From contig LR792634.1 of the NCBI GenBank assembly GCA_902827205.1, positions 186,001 through 250,000 of the forward strand: a stretch of 64,000 nucleotides of DNA. The letters run 5' to 3'. Positions 1 to 8,206 of the stretch are shown in pieces. Made by a program: the position numbers and the translations under genes. The notes beneath the pieces were generated by a model. It searched no databases and was not told the DNA's origin. It saw only the letters and a list, made by a program, of their open reading frames with translations. Origin of the DNA: Methanocaldococcus lauensis. GTDB lineage: Archaea; AGJL01; Methanococci; Methanococcales; Methanocaldococcaceae. Numbering within the stretch: position 1 is the first letter of the stretch; each line of letters begins with the position of its first letter.

Positions 1-54
1 CCGGGTCGCGGGCTCGAAAGGCCCGCATGATTGGCCGGACTACACCACCGGAGC
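1..54 (-). tRNA. tRNA-Glu (anticodon TTC), 3' part cut by window edge
   Basis: Read on the minus strand, the sequence begins GCTCCGGTGG and contains an anticodon stem CGGGC/GCCCG around the loop CTTTCGA, giving anticodon TTC. The D arm is visible. The T arm and 3' acceptor strand lie beyond base 1. It is the last gene of a four-tRNA minus-strand array. Confidence 0.9.
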
Positions 55-62
55 ACATATAG

Positions 63-137
63 TGGGCCCGAAGGGATTTGAACCCTTGACCACTCGGTTA
101 TGAGCCGAGCGCTCTAACCAGGCTGAGCTACGGGCCC
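63..137 (-). tRNA. tRNA with CAT anticodon (elongator Met or Ile2)
   Basis: A complete cloverleaf with acceptor GGGCCCG/CGGGCCC, discriminator A at base 63, T-loop TTCAAAT and anticodon stem CTCGG/CCGAG around CTCATAA. Archaeal initiator tRNAs normally start AGCGGG, so this is not the initiator. The acceptor and the anticodon arm look like archaeal tRNA-Ile(GAT), which makes a lysidine/agmatidine-type Ile2 tRNA reading AUA a real alternative to elongator Met. CCA is not encoded. Confidence 0.88.
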
Positions 138-172
138 AATAAAAAAATAAAAAACTGATTAAAAATTAATGG

Positions 173-245
173 CGCCCCCAGCAGGACTCGAACCTGCGAC
201 CTACGGATTAACAGTCCGTCGCTCTACCAACTGAGCTATGGGGGC
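173..245 (-). tRNA. tRNA-Asn (GTT)
   Basis: A complete cloverleaf on the minus strand: acceptor GCCCCCA/TGGGGGC, discriminator G at base 173, anticodon loop CTGTTAA (GTT) and T-loop TTCGAGT. The three bases after the discriminator (170-172 on the plus strand) read CCA, so the CCA end appears to be encoded. Confidence 0.94.
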
Positions 246-256
246 ACATAAAATGG

Positions 257-330
257 TGCCGCGGGGGTGATTTGAACACCCGACAACTGGATCTTCAGTC
301 CAGCGTTCTCCCAGGCTGAACTACCGCGGC
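257..330 (-). tRNA. tRNA-Phe (GAA)
   Basis: A complete cloverleaf on the minus strand: acceptor GCCGCGG/CCGCGGC, anticodon loop CTGAAGA (GAA), T-loop TTCAAAT and discriminator A at 257, followed by an encoded CCA (254-256). It is the first gene of the array and lies just downstream of the shared promoter. Confidence 0.94.
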
Positions 331-364
331 ACCGAATGTTTGCATTATTATCCATTATACTTCA

Positions 365-382
365 CATATATAAACTTTTCGG
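365..382 (-). promoter_or_regulatory. BRE/TATA promoter of the tRNA array
   Basis: On the minus strand this reads CCGAAAAGTTTATATATG, a purine-rich BRE followed by a TATA box. The expected start, about 25 bases downstream, falls near base 345, a short distance before tRNA-Phe. The same AAAAGTTTATATA core occurs upstream of the small heat-shock gene. Confidence 0.7.
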
Positions 383-429
383 TTTAATATAGTAAAATAT
401 ATAAATATTATAAATAAGTGAGATTAATA

Positions 430-813
430 TTAATCTATTAACATAGAAAATAACTTTATAATATCTTTTGAACTTAAAACACCAACTATTTTTTCTTCAC
501 AAGGTGACTTAACATACAAATGGTGGATATTATGCTCTACCATAATATCAATTGCTTTTTCTAATGGAGCTTCAGGACTAATTGTTATTGGATTTACAGA
601 CATAATTTCTTCAGCTGTTTTATCTAATTCATGATAATGCTTTAATATATCAGTATCAGTTATTATTCCCCAAAACCTTTCTCCATCAGAAACTACAACA
701 GATGATATATCATATTTTGCCATAGTTTTAATTACATCACATAACTTTGTATCTAAAGATACTTCTACAACTCCCTTTTTCATAATATCTCTAACCAAAT
801 ATTTAGATATCAT
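430..813 (-). CDS. CBS-domain pair protein
   Basis: A 127-residue protein made almost entirely of two CBS motifs (roughly residues 5-60 and 65-127), each with the typical IITDTDILK or VLSSKDIIK ending. Such stand-alone CBS pairs bind adenine nucleotides or S-adenosyl ligands and act as sensors; the ligand and partner here are unknown. A longer reading from GTG at 822 is possible, but that GTG is part of the GGTGA ribosome binding site, so ATG at 813 with a 5-base spacer is preferred. It is divergent from radA, and no cotranscribed partner is visible. Confidence 0.85.
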   Translation of the reverse strand: MISKYLVRDIMKKGVVEVSLDTKLCDVIKTMAKYDISSVVVSDGERFWGIITDTDILKHYHELDKTAEEIMSVNPITISPEAPLEKAIDIMVEHNIHHLYVKSPCEEKIVGVLSSKDIIKLFSMLID

Positions 814-1034
814 ATACTTCACCGTAACTTTACTTTTATCATTAAATTTTCAATTAAAAAATTTTCAATCACTAAGTATAAAAGATTTTTCAATATAATT
901 AATTATTTCAAGTAATCAAATATTAAAATACATATCTTAATAACAACATTCATATAGTCCTTTGACAATAACACTCTATTACTTATCTTATATCATAATA
1001 TTGACAATTATAAATTTATGCTGATGGTGATAAT

Positions 1035-1997
1035 ATGGACGATTTAACTCAATTACCTGGTGTAGGCCCATCAACTGCAGAGAAGTTAAAAGAAGCTGGT
1101 TATACTGACTTTATGAAAATTGCAACTGCAACTATTGGAGAACTTACAGAAATTGATGGAATTAGTGAGAAAGCAGCTGTAAAAATTATAGAAGCCGCAA
1201 GAGAACTATGTAATTTAGGATTTAAAAGTGGAAGTGAAATTTTAAATCAAAGAAAATATATTTGGAAATTATCTACAGGAAGCAAAAATTTAGATGAAAT
1301 TTTAGGTGGAGGCTTAGAGAGTCAGTCAGTTACAGAATTTGCTGGAATGTATGGTTCTGGAAAAACGCAGATAGCTCATCAAGCATGTGTTAATTTACAA
1401 TGTCCTGAGAGAATTTTAGCTGATGACTCAATAAGAGATGAGTTTTTAAATGAACCAAAGGCAGTTTATATTGACACAGAAGGGACATTTAGACCTGAAA
1501 GAATTATCCAAATGGCAGAAGCCTTAGGATTAGACGGAAAGGATGTTTTAAACAATATTTTAGTCGCAAGGGCTTATAACTCAGATATGCAAATGCTTTA
1601 TGCAGAAAATGTTGAAAAGTTAATTAGAGATGGACTCAATATAAAATTAGTAATCGTAGATTCATTAACATCAACATTTAGGACTGAATATACAGGTAGA
1701 GGTAAATTAGCAGAGAGACAACAAAAATTAGGTAGGCATATGGCTACGCTCAATAAATTGGCAGATTTATACAACTGTGTTGTTATAGTAACTAACCAAG
1801 TAGCTGCCAGACCTGATGCAATATTTGGAGCCTCAGAGCAAGCAATTGGAGGACATATAGTGGGACACGCAGCAACATTTAGAATATTTTTAAGAAAAGC
1901 AAAAGGAGATAAAAGAGTTGCTAAGCTATATGATTCTCCACATCTACCAGATGCAGAAGCTATGTTTAGAATAACTGAAAAAGGAATTCACGATTAA
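1035..1997 (+). CDS. radA: DNA repair and recombination protein RadA
   Basis: The archaeal RecA/Rad51 recombinase, which assembles on single-stranded DNA and performs ATP-dependent strand exchange. The 320-residue sequence has an N-terminal helix-hairpin-helix domain ([17 protein letters not shown], about 7-23), Walker A GMYGSGKT (104-111), a Walker B region LVIVDSL, and the L1/L2 DNA-binding loop region ending [10 protein letters not shown]. Length is normal for the family. There is no intein, unlike the Pyrococcus homologue. The start is ATG after GGTGATAAT. It is monocistronic: a T-rich tract follows the stop (about 2005-2036) that could terminate transcription. Confidence 0.97.
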   Translation: MDDLTQLPGVGPSTAEKLKEAGYTDFMKIATATIGELTEIDGISEKAAVKIIEAARELCNLGFKSGSEILNQRKYIWKLSTGSKNLDEILGGGLESQSVTEFAGMYGSGKTQIAHQACVNLQCPERILADDSIRDEFLNEPKAVYIDTEGTFRPERIIQMAEALGLDGKDVLNNILVARAYNSDMQMLYAENVEKLIRDGLNIKLVIVDSLTSTFRTEYTGRGKLAERQQKLGRHMATLNKLADLYNCVVIVTNQVAARPDAIFGASEQAIGGHIVGHAATFRIFLRKAKGDKRVAKLYDSPHLPDAEAMFRITEKGIHD

Positions 1998-2004
1998 AAA
2001 TTTG

Positions 2005-2036
2005 ATTTTTTAGTTTATTTTTTATTTTTCTTTTCA
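2005..2036 (+). terminator. T-rich tract after radA
   Basis: Just after the radA stop there are several oligo-T runs (TTTTTT, TTTTTT, TTTTTC, TTTTC) with no hairpin. Archaeal RNA polymerase terminates at such tracts. The call rests on composition and position only. Confidence 0.45.
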
Positions 2037-2195
2037 AAGAATCGGAAGAATGCCATTTAATTACATTTATATCCTCTACTACATTACTAATAGCGGTTTG
2101 GGACTGTTTAATTTTCTATATACAAATATTTATATTTATAGATTTCCATTACCGAAAGATTTGGATATAAGTATATACTAAGAAATAAAGATTAT

Positions 2196-2350
2196 AACTG
2201 CCGTTCTGGTTCTCCGCTACAAATGGAACAAATCGTAGCAGAGAACCTTCCAACCCCCCAACTTCATTGGCTGACAATCGGGGTTTAAAAGAAACCACAT
2301 CTTCAGCTTACCCATTCGGGCTTAGTTTCCCCACATATCGGGACTGCCAC
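2196..2350 (-). other. GC-rich structured island (candidate ncRNA or transposon-end remnant)
   Basis: About 155 bases between radA and the metallo-hydrolase are strikingly GC-rich. The minus-strand RNA can form a 13-pair helix (arms 2235-2247 and 2208-2220, one pair being G-U; on the plus strand that pair would be C-A, so minus is favoured), a helix AACCCC/GGGGTT (about 2251-2286) and a GAAAC/GTTTC helix enclosing a GCCC/GGGT hairpin. No credible protein is encoded. In such genomes GC-rich islands usually mark stable RNAs. An IS200/IS605 TnpB-associated RNA or element end is the alternative. The flanks 2037-2195 and 2351-2510 show nothing I recognise. Confidence 0.5.
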
Positions 2351-2523
2351 GTTATAATATATCCTTATTTAAATCTTTGGATAGTATTTTATAGAAACAA
2401 AAGTATAGATTTGTTTTGTATGTTCTATTTAAGGAAACTGCCCATTTATTATACCCAACCTTTTAACTCACAATAAAATTTTAATAGTGTAATATTAAAG
2501 TATAATATAGTGAGGTGATAAAG

Positions 2524-3177
2524 ATGATTACATGGTATGGTCACGCGTGCTTTAAAGTAGATAATGTTTTAATAGATCCATTTGTTCCAAATCCATTGTG
2601 TAACTTACCTTACGATGTAATAATGGAAGGGGTAGATGTAATAGCAGTTACTCATGGACATGCAGATCACTTAGGAAAGGCCGAAGAGTTATCTAAGACA
2701 TACAATGTTCCAGTAGTAACAAATCATGAAATTAGTGTTTATCTATGTGAAAGAGGAGTTAATGCTGAAGGAATGAACATTGGAGGAACTATTGAAATTA
2801 ATGGGGCTAAATTAACAATGGTTAAGGCAGAGCATTCATCTGATATATCTCCAACAATCAGCGGGGGAGTGGCTGCTGGTTACATTATAAACGATAGAGT
2901 ATATCACGCAGGAGATACTGGAGTATTTGGTGATATGGAACTAATTGGAGAAATATATGCTCCAAAAATTGCATTACTTCCAATAGGTGGAAGATACACA
3001 ATGGGAATTGATGAGGCATTAGTGGCTATTGAATTGCTATATCCTGAAATAGTTATTCCAATGCATTACAACACATTTCCATTAATTGAAGTTGATGTCA
3101 ATGAGTTTGTTAAAAAGGCAGAGGCTTTGGGAGTAGAGGTTATAGTTCCAATGATTGGAGAGCCAATTGACTTATAA
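2524..3177 (+). CDS. Metal-dependent hydrolase, UPF0173 (metallo-beta-lactamase fold)
   Basis: A 217-residue protein with the metallo-beta-lactamase fold: the HGHADH metal motif is near residues 44-49, further ligands are in VKAEHSSD and YHAGDTGVFGDM, and a final histidine sits in PMHYNTFP. It matches the UPF0173 family of stand-alone zinc hydrolases, related to UlaG-like lactonases. The substrate is unknown. The longer GTG start (2515) is embedded in the GAGGTGAT ribosome binding site, so ATG at 2524 is chosen. It appears monocistronic. Confidence 0.9.
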   Translation: MITWYGHACFKVDNVLIDPFVPNPLCNLPYDVIMEGVDVIAVTHGHADHLGKAEELSKTYNVPVVTNHEISVYLCERGVNAEGMNIGGTIEINGAKLTMVKAEHSSDISPTISGGVAAGYIINDRVYHAGDTGVFGDMELIGEIYAPKIALLPIGGRYTMGIDEALVAIELLYPEIVIPMHYNTFPLIEVDVNEFVKKAEALGVEVIVPMIGEPIDL

Positions 3178-3340
3178 ATTATTCTTTTAAAACTCTTTTA
3201 TTTTTGTTAGATTTTCTTTGTTTATTTTTTAATTATATTTTTGGTTGTTTATAATTATGTCACAAATATAAACAAAACCAAAAATTTTATATATTATTAC
3301 GCATATGTGATATATTAGAAAATAAAAAAGGGTGATAACT

Positions 3341-3658
3341 ATGTTTGGATTCGGAAGAGGATTTGGAAGAAGATTCTTCTGGAGATACTTCCCAGCAACT
3401 GTTGGAAGATACAGATACATAGGACCATGCAGATGTGGATTTGGACCACATGCATTTTATGTTGATGACAGTGGAAGAATAGTTCATGCGTGGGATTTAT
3501 ATAGAATGCCATACAAAGATACACCTGTAACTACCGCTACAGACAGAAATTACTTATTAGACAGATTAAAAGAATTAGAAGAAGAAAAAGCATTAATAGA
3601 GGAAGAAATTGCAGAACTAAAGAGAAGATTAAAAGATTTAGAAAATCAAAATAAATAA
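3341..3658 (+). CDS. Gly/Arg-rich, coiled-coil protein (DUF5320-like)
   Basis: A 105-residue protein. The N-terminus is Gly/Phe/Arg-rich (MFGFGRGFGRRFFWRYF), a CRC pair sits near residue 30, and the last 35 residues form a heptad-like coiled coil (LKELEEEKALIEEEIAELKRRL). This layout resembles DUF5320 proteins, often found near nitrogenase-accessory-like (NifX/NifB, MRP) genes in anaerobes; the assignment is by pattern only and the function is unknown. ATG at 3341 follows GGTGATAACT. A TATA-like TTTTATATATT lies near 3286-3296. The next gene follows after 8 bases, so the two are probably cotranscribed. Confidence 0.75.
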   Translation: MFGFGRGFGRRFFWRYFPATVGRYRYIGPCRCGFGPHAFYVDDSGRIVHAWDLYRMPYKDTPVTTATDRNYLLDRLKELEEEKALIEEEIAELKRRLKDLENQNK

Positions 3659-3666
3659 GGGATATA

Positions 3667-3870
3667 ATGGAAATGAAAAGATTTATTTGTGCTAAATGTA
3701 ATAATATTATAGAAGTTCCTTATGGTGTTCCAAAACCTGACTTTTGTCCTTATTGCAACGCTCCAAGTATTTATATTCATAGAATAGATTCTGGAGGGAG
3801 GGGGTTAGGTAGAGGAAGAGGTAGAAGATGTGGTATGAGATTTATCAATAATAACCATCCAACAGAATAA
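3667..3870 (+). CDS. Small zinc-ribbon protein
   Basis: A 67-residue protein with two CxxC knuckles (CAKC near residue 8 and CPYC near 27) that should bind one zinc or iron, followed by a basic GGRGLGRGRGRR stretch. It is likely cotranscribed with the Gly/Arg-rich coiled-coil gene 8 bases upstream, and both carry Gly/Arg tracts, which suggests a functional pair. Rubredoxin-like electron transfer or nucleic-acid binding are both possible. ATG at 3673 is an alternative start. Confidence 0.75.
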   Translation: MEMKRFICAKCNNIIEVPYGVPKPDFCPYCNAPSIYIHRIDSGGRGLGRGRGRRCGMRFINNNHPTE

Positions 3871-3874
3871 TATT

Positions 3875-4357
3875 TTATAGCATATAATTTTTATATAAAC
3901 CTAACATGCCAATAAATATTATCTGAACAGATATAGCCACTAATAAAAGTCCCATCATAGTTGTCGTTATAGCCCCTGGACCAGATATTAAAGGAATAGC
4001 CAAAGGGACATAAACTATGCTGTCAATATCTTTTAACTCTATTTTTTCATCAGGTTTGTGTTTTGTTTTAGGCATTTCTGCGTGAAGCATGTCCCACGCT
4101 ATTTTAAACAACAATATTCCTCCCGCAACTCTAAATGCATCTATTGTAATTCCAAAGTAACTAAATATGCAGTTTCCAAATAATGCAAATAGTAATAAAA
4201 CGATTGTTGAAGTTATTATCGCCTTTTTAATTATTTTTACTTTTTGCTCCTTTGGATAAGGATAGGTTATAGAATGGAATATTGGAATTAAGCCAATAGG
4301 GTCTATTGTAATAAAAAGAGAGACCAATCCATAAATATAAAAATTAAATAAATCCAT
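3875..4357 (-). CDS. MarC-family membrane protein, internally shortened
   Basis: The family hallmarks are present: TIDPIGLIPIF near the N-terminus, AFRVAGGILLFKIAWDML, PLAIPLISGPGAITTTM, and the terminal helix GLLLVAISVQIIFIG. MarC (UPF0056) proteins normally have six helices and about 200 residues. Here the protein has 160, and AITTTM runs directly into MGLLLVAISVQ, so the usual penultimate helix and loop of roughly 45 residues appear to be deleted in frame. Whether the product still folds is uncertain. ATG at 4357 has GGTGGTGA in front; a GTG at 4366 is the longer option. The stop lies 4 bases past the stop of the convergent zinc-ribbon gene. Confidence 0.8.
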   Translation of the reverse strand: MDLFNFYIYGLVSLFITIDPIGLIPIFHSITYPYPKEQKVKIIKKAIITSTIVLLLFALFGNCIFSYFGITIDAFRVAGGILLFKIAWDMLHAEMPKTKHKPDEKIELKDIDSIVYVPLAIPLISGPGAITTTMMGLLLVAISVQIIFIGMLGLYKNYML

Positions 4358-4392
4358 ACTCACCACCAGAAAATTTTAAAATAAAAGGATTT

Positions 4393-5484
4393 TCAAAACA
4401 TTGAATATAAAATACTTCCTAAGACAATCCACCAAACTAAAAAAGTTATTGAATTTAATGTTCTTTCATTTATAATTAGCTCTAAATATTTCCCCATCAT
4501 TGAAATAAATTTATTTTTTCTTTCCTTTAATAATTCTGGCAAAGCGTTCCAAACGTGGAAACCATCTAATGGCATTGCTGGTAAAAGATTAAATAAAGCC
4601 AGTAAAAAGTTAAACCAGTAAGTCCAGTATATTGTATTTATAAATAATGCCATATCTTCAGTTGGCTCTAATATAACTCCAATTTTTCCCTCTTTTGAAC
4701 TAACAATTTTATAGGTTAATATTTTATTGTCTTTAATAACTTTTATTACATATTCAGTATTTGGCTTTATAGTGTTTGCAAATTCCTTAAAATCTTTCAA
4801 TGATTCTATTTTTTTGCCGTTAATTTCATAAATTACATCTCCTTTCTTTAAAAACTCTGATGCTGGTTCTTTAACATCAATAACTTTTAACTCTGTTGGT
4901 AATGTATAAGCAAAAGACAATAAAGGAATTGAAATTAAAAATATAATTAAATTAGCCAATGGACCCGCTGAGGCAATAGCCCCTCTAATTTTCTTCTCTG
5001 CATTCTTAAACTCATCTCCCAACTCAACAAAAGCTCCCAATGGAATTCCTAATAATAAAAGTATTCCAGAACTTTTTACTTTAATTCCAAAAGATTTTGC
5101 AAATATTCCATGTGCCAATTCATGAACTGATACTGCTATCAATAATGCAATAATTCCAGGAATCCATGGAATAACATTTCCAAATAAAAATACTACTGGC
5201 TTAGCCGCCTCTTTTGGTAGTGTTCCAGAAGCGAGTTTTATACTCATAATTATTAAATTTAAGAGCATAAATCCTCCAAGTATAACACATATAGGAATAG
5301 AAATAATTCCAATTTTTTGCCAAATTTTATATTTACCTAATTTTTCAATAGTCTTTAATCCCAACTTAGTTCTTAAAATTCCAAAAATTCCTATATATGT
5401 CTTTAAATTTATTGAATCTCTAATAGTATATAATATTATCCAAATGATAATTGCGAAAAATAAAATAAGTTTAGATGTATCCAT
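4393..5484 (-). CDS. Site-2 protease family intramembrane metalloprotease with PDZ domain
   Basis: A 363-residue polytopic membrane protein. The zinc motif HELAHG is at about 121-126, and the third ligand region NLLPAMPLDGFHVW is near 300, the two hallmarks of M50/S2P rhomboid-unrelated intramembrane proteases. Between them lies a PDZ-like domain (VKEPASEFLKKGDVIYEINGKKI). The family cleaves membrane-spanning helices of regulators; the substrate here is unknown. The start has a strong GGAGGAGAT site. It lies upstream of marC on the same strand, 35 bases apart, so cotranscription is plausible. Confidence 0.93.
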   Translation of the reverse strand: MDTSKLILFFAIIIWIILYTIRDSINLKTYIGIFGILRTKLGLKTIEKLGKYKIWQKIGIISIPICVILGGFMLLNLIIMSIKLASGTLPKEAAKPVVFLFGNVIPWIPGIIALLIAVSVHELAHGIFAKSFGIKVKSSGILLLLGIPLGAFVELGDEFKNAEKKIRGAIASAGPLANLIIFLISIPLLSFAYTLPTELKVIDVKEPASEFLKKGDVIYEINGKKIESLKDFKEFANTIKPNTEYVIKVIKDNKILTYKIVSSKEGKIGVILEPTEDMALFINTIYWTYWFNFLLALFNLLPAMPLDGFHVWNALPELLKERKNKFISMMGKYLELIINERTLNSITFLVWWIVLGSILYSMF

Positions 5485-5623
5485 ATTAAATCTCCTCCAA
5501 GATATTTATTTATAAGGTTATAAGGATTTCTTTTTAAATAAATGAAAAATATTATATAATAGTTAGTATGAACTCTATCCCATAAAATAATATTATAAAT
5601 TAAATTTTATAAAAGGTGAAAGT

Positions 5624-6058
5624 TTGGAAGCATTAATTTTAGTAGGTCATGGTAGTAGATTACCATACAGTAAAGAGTTGTTAGTAAAATTAGCTGAAAA
5701 AGTTAAAGAAAAAAATCTATTTCCAATTGTCGAAATTGGTTTAATGGAGTTTAACGAGCCAACAATACCCCAAGCTGTTAAAAAGGCAATTGAAAGAGGT
5801 GCTAAAAAAATTATAGTAGTTCCTGTCTTTTTGGCACATGGAATTCATACGACAAGAGATATTCCAAAAATGTTGGGATTAATTGAGGAAGAGGATAATG
5901 ATCATAATCACGATGAACATCATCATCACCATCACCACCATCATCATGAACACGAAAAATTAGAAATCCCAGAAGATGTTGAAATAATATATAGAGAACC
6001 TATAGGAGCAGATGACAGAATTGTGGATATAATTATAGATAGAGCTTTTGGAAGATAA
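5624..6058 (+). CDS. cfbA: Sirohydrochlorin nickel/cobalt chelatase CfbA (CbiX small)
   Basis: The 144-residue short CbiX-type chelatase inserts Ni into sirohydrochlorin for coenzyme F430 (CfbA) and Co for cobamides. Seen: N-terminal LVGHGSRLPYSKE with the catalytic His, a second metal-facing His in FLAHGIHTTRDIP, and an internal loop of ten consecutive histidines flanked by Asp/Glu/His (about residues 93-118), typical of methanogen CbiX and likely a metal-storage loop. The start is TTG at 5624 after AGGTGAAAG; no better ATG exists upstream. Monocistronic. Confidence 0.95.
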   Translation: MEALILVGHGSRLPYSKELLVKLAEKVKEKNLFPIVEIGLMEFNEPTIPQAVKKAIERGAKKIIVVPVFLAHGIHTTRDIPKMLGLIEEEDNDHNHDEHHHHHHHHHHEHEKLEIPEDVEIIYREPIGADDRIVDIIIDRAFGR

Positions 6059-6179
6059 TTTTAATTTTTCATTAGTTTCTACTTATTTTATACTTATTTT
6101 AATTTGGGAATACTTTTTATTTTTAACATGAATTATTTCATTATTTACTTTATTATTATGTATTAATGGAGGTTATTGT

Positions 6180-6995
6180 ATGTTTGCTCCGGGGCACATA
6201 ACTGGATTTTTTGCAGTGCATAAATCAAAAGATACATTAAAAACTGGATCTATAGGGGCTGGAATTACTGTAAATAGAGGAGTAAATCTTAATATAGAAG
6301 AAGGTAGTGGAAATATATATTACAATAAAAAAAAAGTAGATATATGTTCAGTAAATAAAGTATTAACATACTATGAAAACTTTGGATTTGATAAAAATAG
6401 CTATGACATATTTTTTACATCTGACTTTCCATTAGGCAGTGGTTTGGGGATGTCTGGTGGCTGTGCTTTAACACTATCTAAAAAATTAAATGAAATGTTG
6501 GATTTAAAAATTAATTATGTTGAAATAGCACATATTAGTGAAGTAGAATGTGGAACTGGTTTGGGAGATGTTATTGGCCAATATGTGAAAGGTTTTATTA
6601 TAAGAAAATCTCCCGGATTTCCTATAAATGTTGAAAAATATACAATTGATAAAGATTATTATATAATTATTGAAATATTTGGAAAAAAGGAGACTAATAA
6701 AATAATTACCAACGATAAATGGATTGAAAAAATAAATGAATTTGGTAAAAAATATTTAAATGAACTATTAAAAAATCCAACATTAGAAAACTTTATAAAT
6801 CTCTCATATAAATTTGCAGTTAATACAGGATTAATTAATGGAAATATTTTAGAACTCTGTAATGATTTAAAATTTACAGTAGGAGCTTCTCAATCTATGC
6901 TTGGAAATACTTTATTCTGTATTTCAAAAAAAGATACTCTAAATGATGCTATTTCTATTTTAAAAAATCCAATTGTTTGTAAAATTTACTATTAA
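6180..6995 (+). CDS. Pantoate kinase (GHMP family, archaeal CoA pathway)
   Basis: Phosphorylates pantoate to 4-phosphopantoate, the archaeal route to coenzyme A in place of pantothenate kinase. The 271-residue protein starts MFAPGHITGFF and carries the GHMP ATP-binding motif PLGSGLGMSGGCAL (about 84-97), with a C-terminal FTVGASQSMLGNTLF resembling GHMP motif 3. The start is ATG after GGAGGTTATTGT. Its last 4 bases overlap the stop of the convergent methyltransferase gene. Confidence 0.9.
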   Translation: MFAPGHITGFFAVHKSKDTLKTGSIGAGITVNRGVNLNIEEGSGNIYYNKKKVDICSVNKVLTYYENFGFDKNSYDIFFTSDFPLGSGLGMSGGCALTLSKKLNEMLDLKINYVEIAHISEVECGTGLGDVIGQYVKGFIIRKSPGFPINVEKYTIDKDYYIIIEIFGKKETNKIITNDKWIEKINEFGKKYLNELLKNPTLENFINLSYKFAVNTGLINGNILELCNDLKFTVGASQSMLGNTLFCISKKDTLNDAISILKNPIVCKIYY

Positions 6996-7633
6996 ATTTT
7001 ATTTTTATTTTCTATTCTAAAAACAACTACTGGAATATTTACAACTTTCTTTTTATGAAACTCATATATTGCAGGAATTCTAAAATATGCCTCATAAATG
7101 TGGGTTATTTCTCCTCCTTTATCTTTTACATAGTTCATGACGAAATCTTTTGTTGAATAGTTGTGTATAGAATATATTACATCTGCAATTTCTAATGCTT
7201 TATCTAAGAATATTCTATCTGCATACTTTTTTTGAGCACCAAATGGAGGATTTTGAATAACTACTTTCTTTAAATTGTAATCATCATTAAGAACATTTTT
7301 AAGAAATTCTTTATTTAAATCTCTAATATCCATACAGTAAAAATCTACATCAACATTTAAATTTTTAGCATTTTCCTCTGCTATTTTAATACTTTCTTTG
7401 TCAATATCAACCCCTATAACCCTTTTAGCTCCTAATATCTTACTACCTATTGCTAATCTACCAGTTCCACATCCTAAATCAATAACTACATTATTATAAA
7501 AATCATTCATTGCAAAAAATAAAATATCACTTGCTAATTTACCATCAATAGTATATTGTTCTAAATCAACCTTTGGATTAGGATGTCTTTTTAATGAATC
7601 TAATATCATCTCTAAATGTTTTTTCTTTATCAT
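6992..7633 (-). CDS. METTL5-like RNA N6-adenine methyltransferase
   Basis: A 213-residue Rossmann methyltransferase with the SAM motif VIDLGCGTGRLAIGS (about 50-64) and the N6-adenine catalytic motif NPPFGAQ, both characteristic of the METTL5/MJ0882-like branch. Eukaryotic METTL5 modifies small-subunit rRNA; by analogy this enzyme probably modifies rRNA, which is inference. ATG at 7633 follows GGTGAAGAA. Convergent with the pantoate kinase gene, overlapping by 4 bases. Confidence 0.85.
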   Translation of the reverse strand: MIKKKHLEMILDSLKRHPNPKVDLEQYTIDGKLASDILFFAMNDFYNNVVIDLGCGTGRLAIGSKILGAKRVIGVDIDKESIKIAEENAKNLNVDVDFYCMDIRDLNKEFLKNVLNDDYNLKKVVIQNPPFGAQKKYADRIFLDKALEIADVIYSIHNYSTKDFVMNYVKDKGGEITHIYEAYFRIPAIYEFHKKKVVNIPVVVFRIENKNKI

Positions 7634-7701
7634 TTCTTCACCATTTGTATATATAACTATATAGATTTATTATCCAATAAAAAATAAAAACTGAAAGTTT
7701 T

Positions 7702-8145
7702 TTATTCAATGTTTATTCCTTTCTTAATTGATGTTTCTGCCTTTGGTAATGTAACTACTAAGACACCATTTTCAAACTTAGCAGATGCATTTTCCTCTTT
7801 AACATGAGCAGGAAGTTTTATTGTTCTATAAACTTCTTCCTCTTCTGGTATCTCTGAGTAAATAATTCTTTCACTTTCAGTAATCATCAATGGGCTTCTT
7901 TTTGCTCTGATTTCTAATGTGTCTCCAACAGCATTTAAGACGATGTCTTCTTTATTAACTCCTGGTAACCATGCAATAACCTTTATATGGTCGTCTCCTT
8001 CAATAATTGATATTGGCATGAATCCTTTACCAGATATTTGTATTCCAAAAGAACTTTGAACAACTGTAGAACCACTTATTGGTGTAGCAAAAAACTCTTT
8101 GAACATTCTTTCAAATAATGAGTCAAATGGATCTCTTCCAAACAT
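7702..8145 (-). CDS. hsp16.5: Small heat-shock protein Hsp16.5
   Basis: A 147-residue alpha-crystallin chaperone nearly identical to the M. jannaschii protein that forms a hollow 24-mer and holds unfolding proteins. Seen: N-terminal [19 protein letters not shown], alpha-crystallin core about 45-137 with [11 protein letters not shown], and the C-terminal IXI-like anchor GINIE. GTG at 8154 would add three residues, but GAGGTGAGAGCT places the start at ATG 8145. It stands alone behind a strong BRE/TATA element. Confidence 0.97.
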   Translation of the reverse strand: MFGRDPFDSLFERMFKEFFATPISGSTVVQSSFGIQISGKGFMPISIIEGDDHIKVIAWLPGVNKEDIVLNAVGDTLEIRAKRSPLMITESERIIYSEIPEEEEVYRTIKLPAHVKEENASAKFENGVLVVTLPKAETSIKKGINIE

Positions 8146-8190
8146 AGCTCTCACCTCTTTTCCCTCTATGTATAAAATGTTTTTAAAGTT

Positions 8191-8206
8191 CTATATAAAC
8201 TTTTCT
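8191..8206 (-). promoter_or_regulatory. hsp16.5: BRE/TATA promoter of the small Hsp gene
   Basis: The minus strand reads AGAAAAGTTTATATAG, sharing the AAAAGTTTATATA core with the tRNA promoter. The predicted start near base 8168 leaves a short leader carrying GAGGTGA. No obvious palindromic operator adjoins it. Confidence 0.6.

Noticed and set aside
430-822. GTG at 822 as start of the CBS protein, with similar GTG/TTG/ATG extensions at many other genes
   Set aside because: These codons lie inside the GGTGA or GTGAT ribosome binding site of a downstream ATG with normal spacing, so the shorter starts were used.
1035-1997. Intein in RadA, or in LonB (44543-46510)
   Set aside because: Both proteins have family-normal length and uninterrupted Walker and catalytic motifs, so there is no insertion.
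2267-2476. 69-codon plus-strand frame in the radA/metallo-hydrolase gap
   Set aside because: Overlaps the GC-rich structured island, has no ribosome binding site, and the peptide (AYPFGLSFPTYRDC...) has no protein-like character beyond the RNA-like region.
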